From the NCBI GenBank assembly GCA_007833815.1, contig CP033464.1:2489501-2553500 (forward strand): a stretch of 64,000 nucleotides of DNA. The letters run 5' to 3'. Below the pieces are notes generated by a model that saw only the letters and a list, made by a program, of their open reading frames with translations, did no database searches and was not told where the DNA came from. Position numbers and translations under genes: made by a program. Source of the DNA: Brevibacillus laterosporus. GTDB taxonomy: Bacteria; Bacillota; Bacilli; Brevibacillales; Brevibacillaceae. Shown here piece by piece: positions 25,834-33,350 of this stretch; position 1 is the first letter of the stretch, and each line of letters starts with the position of its first letter.

Positions 25834-26391
25834 TTATTCTGTCTCTTTTAAGATGACTTTATCTTCATCGATTCTAGACTTTACAAAATATCTACCAATC
25901 TTCTGTCGTCCTTTTAGGACATCATTTGCAAGATCGACTACATCATCACCGTATTTTTTCATTAGGTCGTACGTTTTCTTACCGGCCTTTGCCCCTTTTC
26001 CGGCAGGGAATAAAGAAAGAATTGCGAATCCTTTCTCTACATCACTAGCTTTTGGATCAAAAATTGTTTTTACATCATCTAAAATCAAGAAGTCCAGTCC
26101 TGCTTTGCCAGCGTCTAATAAAAAATTACCAGCATCTACTAACCATCTCTTACTAGAATCAATCCAATCAGAAGCTGTATCTTTTAAATCATCCCACCAT
26201 GAATTGGAACTGGCTGAAGAGGCTAGATACAATTGTTTTCCTTCTTTTGATATTTGTACACTATCATTTTGAATATTACCTTGTAAATGATCATTTTTAC
26301 GTTGCTCTTGCTGATTTTTTACAGCCATTACTTCTCTTGCGCTGTTCATATTTTGCTTGTAAGAATTTGAAGCACTAGAAACTGATAACAT
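25834..26391 (-). CDS. Polymorphic-toxin carrier with pre-toxin-like domain (185 residues)
   Basis: ATG 26391 behind CGGGAGGATTAAC. The N-terminal part is polar and helical (SNSYKQNMNSAREVMAVKNQ). The C-terminal part (AGKAGLDFLILDDVKTIFDP, then ASDVEKGFAILSLFPAGKGAKAGK) matches the style of pre-toxin domains that precede C-terminal toxin modules. No signal peptide. It forms a unit with the two downstream minus-strand ORFs. Confidence 0.65.
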   Translation of the reverse strand: MLSVSSASNSYKQNMNSAREVMAVKNQQEQRKNDHLQGNIQNDSVQISKEGKQLYLASSASSNSWWDDLKDTASDWIDSSKRWLVDAGNFLLDAGKAGLDFLILDDVKTIFDPKASDVEKGFAILSLFPAGKGAKAGKKTYDLMKKYGDDVVDLANDVLKGRQKIGRYFVKSRIDEDKVILKETE

Positions 26392-26538
26392 GTTAATCCT
26401 CCCGATATTTATATAGTTAATAGCGAATATACAAATATATCCAATCATTATATCGGAAGATTTAATAGGAATATTTAGTATTAAATGAAAAATATGATTA
26501 TTTAGCGAAATAGTGTATAGATAAATATATCAGAAAAT

Positions 26539-26870
26539 ATGATAGCTTCCCAAATTCTTGATCCGTTTTTAACGAAATTCTTTTTACCTGAACATGCTCA
26601 GATGTTATTTCAGCTTCATGAGGATAAGAAACTGATTGAAAAGCTGATCCTTGAAGAAGATGAACTAGCCGAGTTCTGATATTGGATATCTACTCACGTC
26701 ATCTTGACTATGCTCTTATGATCAACTGGTGGAAAGCAACAAAAGGGGATAGGGGAGTAATCGAAACAGCGTGGGAATGGGTAGAAAAGTTTGATACTAC
26801 TTTTAAGCAGATCAAACTAAAGAACGATGAGGATTTCTGGTGGATACCTGTAGAGGATTTGTTCAAATAA
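26539..26870 (+). pseudogene. Phage-gene fragments near the right end of element 2
   Basis: Two overlapping scraps in different frames: MIASQILDPFLTKFFLPEHA ... DELAEF (26539-26679), then DIYSRHLDYALMINWWKATK ... VEDLFK (26682-26870, TTG start without a ribosome-binding site). They may be one frameshifted gene. Not recognised. Confidence 0.4.
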
Positions 26871-26923
26871 TACATACCTAATTTAAATCCAGTTAGCATC
26901 GTCATAACAGTGATTAAAGTAAT

Positions 26924-26946
26924 GGATAACATATAAGTGGCAATGA
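26924..26946 (+). other. attR of sigK-intervening element 2
   Basis: 21-bp arm (26924-26944, ending AAGTGGCAAT) directly followed by GA (26945-26946), after which SigK coding sequence resumes with the rest of codon Glu142 and ITLIDVL. Partner of 13388-13410. Confidence 0.88.
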
Positions 26947-27232
26947 AATTACCTTGATAGATGTTCTTGGTACAGAAACAGACGAGGTAGTAGATGCTGT
27001 GCAATTAAAGTTGGAGAGTAACAAGATTTATCAACATATTCATATTCTAGATGAACGTGAGAAAGAAGTCATCATCGGTCGTTTTGGCCTAGATCAAGAC
27101 AAGGAAAAAACACAGCGAGAAATTGCCCGTGAATTGGGAATTTCGCGTTCATATGTGTCGCGTATTGAGAAAAGAGCCCTGATGAAGCTATTCCATGAGT
27201 TTTATCGGACGAAACAGACGCAGGGGCGGTAG
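26947..27232 (+). CDS. sigK: Sigma-K, 3' piece of the split sigK gene (regions 3-4)
   Basis: Encodes the C-terminal part of Sig[21 protein letters not shown], the region 4.1 segment [20 protein letters not shown] and the region 4.2 helix-turn-helix [20 protein letters not shown], ending [15 protein letters not shown]. It corresponds to B. subtilis spoIIIC plus flanking codons. An ATG at 26954-26956 would give a 92-residue stand-alone ORF, but there is no ribosome-binding site. Conservation of all three pieces without stops argues that the rejoined gene is functional. Confidence 0.95.
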
Positions 27233-27245
27233 ATGAATTGACAGT

Positions 27246-27283
27246 GGGGGAGTATAAGAAAGATACCAATCGAAGACTCCCCC
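27246..27283 (+). terminator. Hairpin after sigK
   Basis: GGGGGAGT and ACTCCCCC pair around a 22-nt loop 14 nt after the sigK stop; no clear T run follows, so termination strength is uncertain. The stretch 27290-27460 contains only non-coding scraps. Confidence 0.55.
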
Positions 27284-27461
27284 GAAAATGAATAATTGTA
27301 ACCTATGGTGCAGGACAAGCTTCCAGTAGCCGTACAACGTCAAGTGGAACGGGAGCAACAAAAGCAACCAACGCAGATTAATTGTAGAAGTAACCGATCA
27401 TGGATGATTCTCATTTACAGGAATTGTATAAGTCATTATGACAATAGAGGAGGAGTCAAGC

Positions 27462-27522
27462 ATGAGTAATAGTCTTCATTCAAAACAATCAAGTGGTTAC
27501 AGATAGTTTGCAGGTCTTGTGA
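27462..27522 (+). pseudogene. Second Rha/antirepressor-like N-terminal fragment
   Basis: GAGGAGGAG precedes ATG. After a shift the frame reads [16 protein letters not shown] and stops. It matches the fragment at 3661-3714 inside element 1. Confidence 0.5.
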
Positions 27523-27712
27523 ACGAAACCGGCATGGAGTGTTGTACAAAAGGGATGCTAATAACCTGACCCACAAAAAGGTAGTAGGGATTTACGGTTG
27601 GATTGGCGGCAATGATTTCATCTACGTGTGTGCTAAATCGTTGAGCTAACAGCCAGTAGTTATCACCGGGCTGGATTTCGTAAGGAAATTTTTCTGACGG
27701 GCTTGGATACAT
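27497..27712 (-). CDS. LysM domain protein (71 residues)
   Basis: Essentially a single LysM repeat: YEIQPGDNYWLLAQRFSTHV, then DEIIAANPTVNPYYLFVGQVISIP. LysM binds peptidoglycan or chitin-like glycans; short LysM proteins are often spore-coat or spore-cortex associated. ATG 27712 behind AAGGGAG. No signal peptide. Confidence 0.85.
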   Translation of the reverse strand: MYPSPSEKFPYEIQPGDNYWLLAQRFSTHVDEIIAANPTVNPYYLFVGQVISIPFVQHSMPVSFTRPANYL

Positions 27713-27881
27713 ATCTACTACTCCCTTCAAAAGGAACCAAATTTACTTACATATATTCTTTACTTTCACAATAGATACTCGCCTAAACAGTATATGTAAG
27801 TAACTGTATAGTGATATGGGCCTCTACCTATTTAATAAATTGTGGAGAAGATGGAGCCACGTAAAAAAAGGAGAAAGCACA

Positions 27882-28061
27882 ATGACCGAACAGCCGATTA
27901 TTGAAACGCTCATGGGGAAATGTTGCTATAAAAATTATGAGAATGAAGCTACTACAAACGGTATTGTTTTTATGAGGAATCCAGAGGGCGGTAAGAATAT
28001 TCCTGCACCTGTTCAAGCGTGCGATAAACATAAAAAAGAGTCTAGCTTCTTCGAAAGCTAA
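27882..28061 (+). CDS. Small phage-type protein (59 residues) with the MTEQ cassette
   Basis: AAGGAGAAAGCACA precedes ATG; MTEQPIIETLMGKCCYKN continues into a body with FMRNPEGGKNIPAPVQACDK. The N-terminal cassette repeats those at 19434 and 21612 within element 2. Function unknown. Confidence 0.5.
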   Translation: MTEQPIIETLMGKCCYKNYENEATTNGIVFMRNPEGGKNIPAPVQACDKHKKESSFFES

Positions 28062-28111
28062 TTTGTTAAACAGGAGGGAAAATTCATGAAAATAAAGGCT
28101 ATTAAGCGAAA

Positions 28112-28822
28112 CTAATTATACTCATGAGTGTCTCCTTTCTTATCAATAACTACTGAGCCATCTTCTTGGAGCTCAGCAAAAAACACATCATGTAATGAGT
28201 TAATACCTTGCTTGTCTAACTCTTGAAGGAGCCATTGCTTATTGAGGTTAAATTCTTTTAAATTCTTCTCCACAATATGACCATCTACGATTAATTCTGA
28301 AGGGAATATGGATACCTCAGCTTTATTTATCTTCAAGTCATCCCTCGTTACACTAGTAGCACTTTTTGTTTTCATTACACTCAGTCGACCGTTAGGCTCA
28401 AAAATGGCATATGCAACATCTTTGATCGAAAATACATGTTCTTCCCGCAACAACATGCTCAGGTCATCCATGTTCATTCGACACCGAGCTAAAGCATCTG
28501 CCATAATTTTTCCTTTTTTAATAAGTATTGTGGGTTGACCATCAAGTATAACTCTCGTTTTATTGGATTTTAGACTTATATACTCAACAAGAACAGTTAG
28601 TAAAGACCACAAGATGAGTGCAACCATGGCTTCGATTAAGTTAATATGTTTGTCGACTACAGAAGATGCTGCTATTGATCCAATCGTAATTCCAGTAACG
28701 TAATTAAAGAAAGTAAGATGGCTAAGTTGCTTTTTACCTAGAATTCTCGTTAACAGTAATAGAGCCACAAAGCTACAGAATGTTCTACTAGCTATGTCAA
28801 GTAAAGCAACATTGTTTACCAT
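28112..28822 (-). CDS. DUF421 membrane protein, YetF/YrbG type
   Basis: 236 residues: three membrane helices in the first 90 residues (FCSFVALLLLTRILGKKQ, ITIGSIAASSVV, EAMVALILWSLLTVLVEYIS), then the cytoplasmic DUF421 domain (TRVILDGQPTILIKKGKI; MNMDDLSMLLRE). The LGKKQLSHLTFFNYVTGITI motif is diagnostic. Relatives are found in spore membranes of Bacilli; the biochemical role is unknown. Confidence 0.92.
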   Translation of the reverse strand: MVNNVALLDIASRTFCSFVALLLLTRILGKKQLSHLTFFNYVTGITIGSIAASSVVDKHINLIEAMVALILWSLLTVLVEYISLKSNKTRVILDGQPTILIKKGKIMADALARCRMNMDDLSMLLREEHVFSIKDVAYAIFEPNGRLSVMKTKSATSVTRDDLKINKAEVSIFPSELIVDGHIVEKNLKEFNLNKQWLLQELDKQGINSLHDVFFAELQEDGSVVIDKKGDTHEYN

Positions 28823-28928
28823 AAAAATTCCTCCGAATGGATGTTTACTCTTAGATTTACCATTTTGCTTAAAAGTTATCTATGTAGTTATAGAAAAGAC
28901 ATTACCGCAAGAATTAAGGAGGAAGCCA

Positions 28929-29108
28929 ATGAGCAGAGAGATTGACGCCAAAGTGGCGGAGTGCTTGGGAAACGAGAGAGAAAAAATGATACCGTCCGAA
29001 TGTAGCATTTTGGACGGTATCGGGTTAATCGATTTTATCAGACTACGAGTATCGGAACTAGGTAGCCTAGGTGCTTTTTTCTTCTCAATAGTTAGGGTCA
29101 GTCTATAA
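28929..29108 (+). pseudogene. Second truncated MSREIDAKVA phage cassette with inverted repeat
   Basis: AAGGAGGAAGCC precedes ATG; MSREIDAKVAECLGNE then the same kind of inverted repeat as at 21044 (GATACCGTCC ... GGACGGTATC, 28987-29024, then GGGTTAATC). The downstream sequence differs. It repeats the 20983 cassette outside element 2. Confidence 0.5.
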
Positions 29109-29248
29109 AATCTACTGGTTTTGTCATCGTGAAACACGTACTTTATTCATAAATATTCTCAGTGTACACGACGACAGTATTTTTTGCACCAGAACCGATT
29201 TATGGATATGCTAAAAAAATAAAGGATAATATAAAATGTGGAGGAACT

Positions 29249-30022
29249 ATGAAAACTTTCTTAAAGCGTCTATCTCAACGTAGAGGTCAATTAAGTCAAT
29301 TAGAGAAACAGGTATTAGATTATATTTTAATAAACCCGAATCATGTAGTTCAGTGCAATGTAAATGATCTTGCAAAAGAATTGTTTGTATCTACTGCAAC
29401 GATCAGTAGAACTTGTAAGCAGTTAGGCTACGATGGATTCCAAAATTTAAAATTCACGTTAAGTAAATATGCTGATCAAGATCAAGAACAAGATGATGAA
29501 AATATTATTTCTTCAAATACGCTATTGATTCATATAGATCGAGTGAAGAAAGAAATGGAGCAAACATTACAATATATTAATGAAAAAAAAATTCAAAAGG
29601 CTGCAGCATATATTAAAGACAGTAATTATGTTGAGTTTTTTGGGGTTGGGGCATCACTTCCAACTTGTGTGGAAGCGGCTAGAAAACTTACCTTTTCTGG
29701 GAAAATATGTAGTGCACGTGAAGATTGGGATGAATTAAGGTGTGTGGCCAATAGTTTATCTGAAAATGATTTAGCCATTTTAGTATCATATAGTGGAGAA
29801 ACATTACATATACTAGAATTTGCGAATATATTAAGAGAGAGAAACGTAAAGACAATTGCAGTCATTGGCAACCGAAATAGTCGTTTACAACAAGAGGTTG
29901 ATATAACTTTTCATGCACATATTACAAACGGGTATTATGGTGAGGTAGATATGAGTTCTAGATTTTCATTAAGCATTATATTGGATTTCATTCTCCTGAC
30001 ATATATGAATCAATACTACTAA
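29249..30022 (+). CDS. MurR/RpiR-family transcriptional regulator
   Basis: 257 residues: N-terminal HTH_6 domain (LSQLEKQVLDYILINPNHVV, NDLAKELFVSTATISRTCKQLGY-type helix) and a C-terminal SIS sugar-phosphate-binding domain (VEFFGVGASLPTCVEAARKL; ILVSYSGETLHI). ATG 29249 behind TGGAGG is preferred to upstream starts. It lies directly upstream of malX/malY-like genes and probably controls them in response to a sugar phosphate. Confidence 0.88.
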   Translation: MKTFLKRLSQRRGQLSQLEKQVLDYILINPNHVVQCNVNDLAKELFVSTATISRTCKQLGYDGFQNLKFTLSKYADQDQEQDDENIISSNTLLIHIDRVKKEMEQTLQYINEKKIQKAAAYIKDSNYVEFFGVGASLPTCVEAARKLTFSGKICSAREDWDELRCVANSLSENDLAILVSYSGETLHILEFANILRERNVKTIAVIGNRNSRLQQEVDITFHAHITNGYYGEVDMSSRFSLSIILDFILLTYMNQYY

Positions 30023-30184
30023 TAGGTTTTTAGTATATGTTAGAACCTTTTTATATGGGAGGATAAGGGAACGAGACTTTGAACCTTAATAAAGAAGAAC
30101 CCAAACTGGCTTCAAATCGCCTTTTTGATGAAGTGAGTTTGTTGAGAAGAAGGAGATGCTAAAATTGCAATTATGCTTTTGTAT

Positions 30185-30238
30185 GTAAGCGCGTTACAAA
30201 AAAAGTAAGTGTGTACAATAAGCATGAAAGCGATTGCA
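30185..30238 (+). promoter_or_regulatory. cre-like site and palindrome upstream of the PTS gene
   Basis: TGAAAGCGATTGCA (30225-30238) fits the CcpA cre consensus TGNNANCGNTNNCA at every defined position. A palindrome GTAA-GCGCG-TTAC lies at 30185-30197 and could be the operator of the RpiR-type regulator. Location about 185 nt before the PTS gene; the transcription start is not known. Confidence 0.5.
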
Positions 30239-30421
30239 AGGTGTTGCTAATAATACTATGCTATACCCGTAAGTTTATAGAAGACTTACAAGAGCAGTTT
30301 ACTCGCAACATCATGATGGAAAAATCACCACTTTCTGGATTCCCTATTAGTGAAGGTGGTGTGTGCGGAGCTGATTTATTCGAAGTCCCTCCCCTTTCCA
30401 TAAGAAAAAGGAGAGTCCAGT

Positions 30422-31981
30422 ATGAAAAAAACAGGCATGAAGTCAAATTTTTGGGAGTTCTTTCAAGGTTTAGGGAAAACGTTTATGCTACCTGTAGCAC
30501 TTTTAGCATTCATGGGATTAATGCTAGGGATTGGCAGTGCGTTTACAAGCCCTACAACGATTAATACCATCCCGTTTTTAGGAAACCCTATTTTACAAAT
30601 TCTATTTAGTTTTATGTCTACAATTGGTGGTTTTGCATTCACCTATTTACCAGTATTATTCGCCATGGCCATTCCATTAGGACTGGTAAGGTATGAAAAA
30701 GGTGTGGCTGCTTTTTCAGGGTTTACCGGCTATGTGATCATGCATTTATCTATTAATTTCTATTTGACGGAAACTAATCAACTTGTTTCAGCCGAAAAAT
30801 TACGTGAGGCTGGACAAGGAATGGTTATGGGAATTCAAACCTTAGAAATGGGAGTCCTCGGCGGTATTATTGTTGGGATTATCGTTTATCTATTACACAA
30901 TAAGTTTTACGATATTCAGTTACCAGACGCATTTGCCTTCTTTGGAGGAGCACGCTTTGTGCCAATTATTACTTCTTTGACATTAGCGATTGTTGGGATT
31001 TTACTTCCAATCATTTGGCCATTATTTGCATTGGGGATTGCAGGAGTAGGGTTGTTAATTCAAAAATCGGGGGCATTTGGTCCATTCTTATTCGGTGCTG
31101 GAGAGCGATTGTTGCTTCCGTTTGGATTACACCATATTCTTGTTGCGATGATTCGTTTTACAGAAGCAGGTGGTACGCAAATTGTTGATGGCCAAACAAT
31201 TTCCGGTGCATTAAATATTTTCTACGCTCAGTTAAAAAGTGGAGAGACAATTAGTCCTTCAGTTACAGCCTTTTTATCCCAAGGTAAAATGCCATCATTT
31301 ATGTTTGGATTACCAGCAGTTACATTAGCGATCTATCATACTGCTCGACCTGAGAATCGTAAAAAAATTAAAGGACTATTAATTTCTGGTGTTCTTGCTG
31401 CTTTTGTAACAGGAATTACAGAACCCATTGAATTTTTATTCTTATTCGTTTCACCAGTGTTATACGGAATTCATGTACTCATGACAGGATTAGGATTTAT
31501 GGTTATGTCTTTACTTGGAGTAGTTATTGGTAACACAGATGGCGGTGTATTAGACTTTTTAATCTTTGGGGTATTACAGGGCACCTATACTAAATGGTAT
31601 TTAGTACTCGCTGTAGGGATAGTGTGGTTTGCTATTTATTACACAGTATTCCGATATATAATTAAAAAATTTAATTTGAAAACGCCAGGACGTGAAGAAA
31701 TAACCAAAGATATTGGTGAAGAAGTAATGACTAATAAGAAAAAAGGGAAATATGATGAGGAAAGAATTTTAAGTGCGTTAGGCGGAAAAGAAAATATTGA
31801 GTCATTAGATAACTGTATTACTCGTTTACGTCTTGTCGTGAAAGATATGAGTAAAGTAAATCAACCCGTCTTAAAAGAGTGTGGTGCACTTGGTGTTGTT
31901 GTACTTGATAAACATAATGTACAGGTTATTATTGGAATGCAAGTAGCTTCCGTTAAAGCTCAATTGGACAAATTAGTATAA
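30422..31981 (+). CDS. PTS glucose/maltose-type EIICB component (MalX-like)
   Basis: 519 residues. The EIIC part has about ten membrane segments with the family's GAGERLLLPFGLHHIL and the TGITEPIEF substrate motif. The cytoplasmic EIIB domain at the end carries the phosphorylatable cysteine in NCITRLRL (about residue 462). It imports and phosphorylates a sugar with the general PTS proteins; EIIA must come from elsewhere. Followed 18 nt later by a malY-like gene, the E. coli malXY arrangement. ATG behind AAAGGAGAG. Confidence 0.92.
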   Translation: MKKTGMKSNFWEFFQGLGKTFMLPVALLAFMGLMLGIGSAFTSPTTINTIPFLGNPILQILFSFMSTIGGFAFTYLPVLFAMAIPLGLVRYEKGVAAFSGFTGYVIMHLSINFYLTETNQLVSAEKLREAGQGMVMGIQTLEMGVLGGIIVGIIVYLLHNKFYDIQLPDAFAFFGGARFVPIITSLTLAIVGILLPIIWPLFALGIAGVGLLIQKSGAFGPFLFGAGERLLLPFGLHHILVAMIRFTEAGGTQIVDGQTISGALNIFYAQLKSGETISPSVTAFLSQGKMPSFMFGLPAVTLAIYHTARPENRKKIKGLLISGVLAAFVTGITEPIEFLFLFVSPVLYGIHVLMTGLGFMVMSLLGVVIGNTDGGVLDFLIFGVLQGTYTKWYLVLAVGIVWFAIYYTVFRYIIKKFNLKTPGREEITKDIGEEVMTNKKKGKYDEERILSALGGKENIESLDNCITRLRLVVKDMSKVNQPVLKECGALGVVVLDKHNVQVIIGMQVASVKAQLDKLV

Positions 31982-31999
31982 AGATGAGGTTGGATTAAA

Positions 32000-33193
32000 A
32001 TGAAACATTCATTTGATGAAGTAATAAATAGATTAGGTACCCATTGTACTCAATGGGACTATATTGAAGATCGATTTGGAGAAAAGGACCTTTTGCCATT
32101 CTCTATATCAGATACAGATTTTCTATGCCCGCCCGAAATACTTGAGGCATTAAGAAAGCGTATAGAGCACGGGATTTTTGGTTATACGAGATGGAATCAT
32201 CAGGAGTTTAAAGATGCAATTCAACAATGGTACCAAAAGAGATTTTCTACATTAGTTAATGAGGATTGGATTCTATATAGTCCTACTGTTATTTATACGA
32301 TTTCAAAGCTAATTGAACACATAACAGAAGAAGGAGATCATGTCGTTGTACAAACTCCTGCCTATGATGCTTTCTTTAAATTAGTAGAAGATAATAAGCG
32401 GGTTTTCTCTGGGAACAAGCTACTTTATGAAAATAACACGTACTCCATTGATTTTCAGGATCTAGAGAAAAAGCTTGCTCATCCTCATGCTAAAGTTTTT
32501 CTATTATGTAGTCCTCATAATCCGACTGGACGTGTATGGACTAAAAAAGAATTGAAAAAAATGATTGCTCTTTGTAAAAAACATCAGGTATATGTGATTT
32601 CCGATGAAATCCATATGGATATTGTAAGGAAGCCTAATGTGCATATTCCTATCGTTGAAGTTGCAGAAGATCTAGATCATGTGTGTATTTGTACATCAGC
32701 AAGTAAAACATTCAATACACCTGGATTAGGAGGATCCTATGCAATTATTCCTAATCAAGAATTAAAGGAGAGTTTTCTCGTTACCTTGAAGAATAAAGAT
32801 GGACTTTCTTCAACGAGTACTCTAGGTGCAATTGGATTAATGACTGCTTATCTTAAAGGTGGTCAATGGGTGGATGACTTAAACGTTTATATTGAAAATA
32901 ATATGGAATTAGTAAAGGGATTTCTTAACAAGCATATCCCATCTGCCCATTTAGAAATCCCTGAATCCACCTATTTAGCCTGGATTGATGTATCTAATCT
33001 TCCATATACTGATGAACAACTACAAAATGCACTGATTCATCATGGTAAAGTAGCTATAATGCCAGGGGAAATGTACGGAAAGGATGGAAAAGGCTTCTTA
33101 CGCATGAATGTAGGCTGCCCATCTTCAAAAATAATAGATGGATTACAACGATTTAAAAGTGCCATAGATTATCTTGAAAATAAATATAAATAA
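32000..33193 (+). CDS. MalY/PatB-family PLP-dependent aminotransferase or C-S lyase
   Basis: 397 residues, fold type I. MalY/PatB features: DFLCPPEILEALRKR near the N-terminus, LCSPHNPTGRVW, SDEIHMDI, and the PLP lysine in SASKTFNTPGLGG. Relatives are cystathionine beta-lyases; E. coli MalY also modulates MalT. Here it is coupled to the PTS gene, so it may act in the same regulon. SD GATGAGGTTGG before the ATG. Enzyme class is certain, substrate is not. Confidence 0.9.
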   Translation: MKHSFDEVINRLGTHCTQWDYIEDRFGEKDLLPFSISDTDFLCPPEILEALRKRIEHGIFGYTRWNHQEFKDAIQQWYQKRFSTLVNEDWILYSPTVIYTISKLIEHITEEGDHVVVQTPAYDAFFKLVEDNKRVFSGNKLLYENNTYSIDFQDLEKKLAHPHAKVFLLCSPHNPTGRVWTKKELKKMIALCKKHQVYVISDEIHMDIVRKPNVHIPIVEVAEDLDHVCICTSASKTFNTPGLGGSYAIIPNQELKESFLVTLKNKDGLSSTSTLGAIGLMTAYLKGGQWVDDLNVYIENNMELVKGFLNKHIPSAHLEIPESTYLAWIDVSNLPYTDEQLQNALIHHGKVAIMPGEMYGKDGKGFLRMNVGCPSSKIIDGLQRFKSAIDYLENKYK

Positions 33194-33302
33194 TTAAGTG
33201 GTTCCCTAAATTAGAGGAGAATGAATCGTGTTAACAACAACTAGCGATTAAAAAACAGAATAGATCCCATAGGGATAGTCTTGCCCTCTGACGGAACATT
33301 GA

Positions 33303-33350
33303 TATTATCCCCTTAACGGATAGTCGAAAAAAGGGGATAATAATTTTTTT
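33303..33350 (+). terminator. Terminator after the malX/malY-like operon
   Basis: TATTATCCCC pairs with GGGGATAATA and is followed by seven T. A GAGGAGAATGAATC-GTG start followed by only seven codons (33229-33252) lies before it and is probably the stump of a deleted gene. Confidence 0.85.

Larger units (their letters stand above)
13390..26946. mobile_element. sigK-intervening element 2 (13,557 bp)
   Basis: A second insertion in the same gene, 87 nt downstream of the first, within codon 142 of the rejoined sigK. Deleting from one GA (13388-13389) to the other (26945-26946) joins KEGNE to ITLIDVL in frame. It has its own large serine recombinase at the left end, pointing outward toward element 1. 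Cargo: an Agr-like signalling module, many short phage-type genes with strong ribosome-binding sites, an L,D-transpeptidase, a VOC protein and a toxin/immunity-like locus. No phage structural or lysis module remains. Confidence 0.92.

Noticed and set aside
3205..27232. sigK as a dead, twice-broken pseudogene
   Set aside because: All three pieces are free of stops, the joins are exact at conserved residues, the total length is a multiple of three, and both elements keep symmetric att arms and full-length recombinases.
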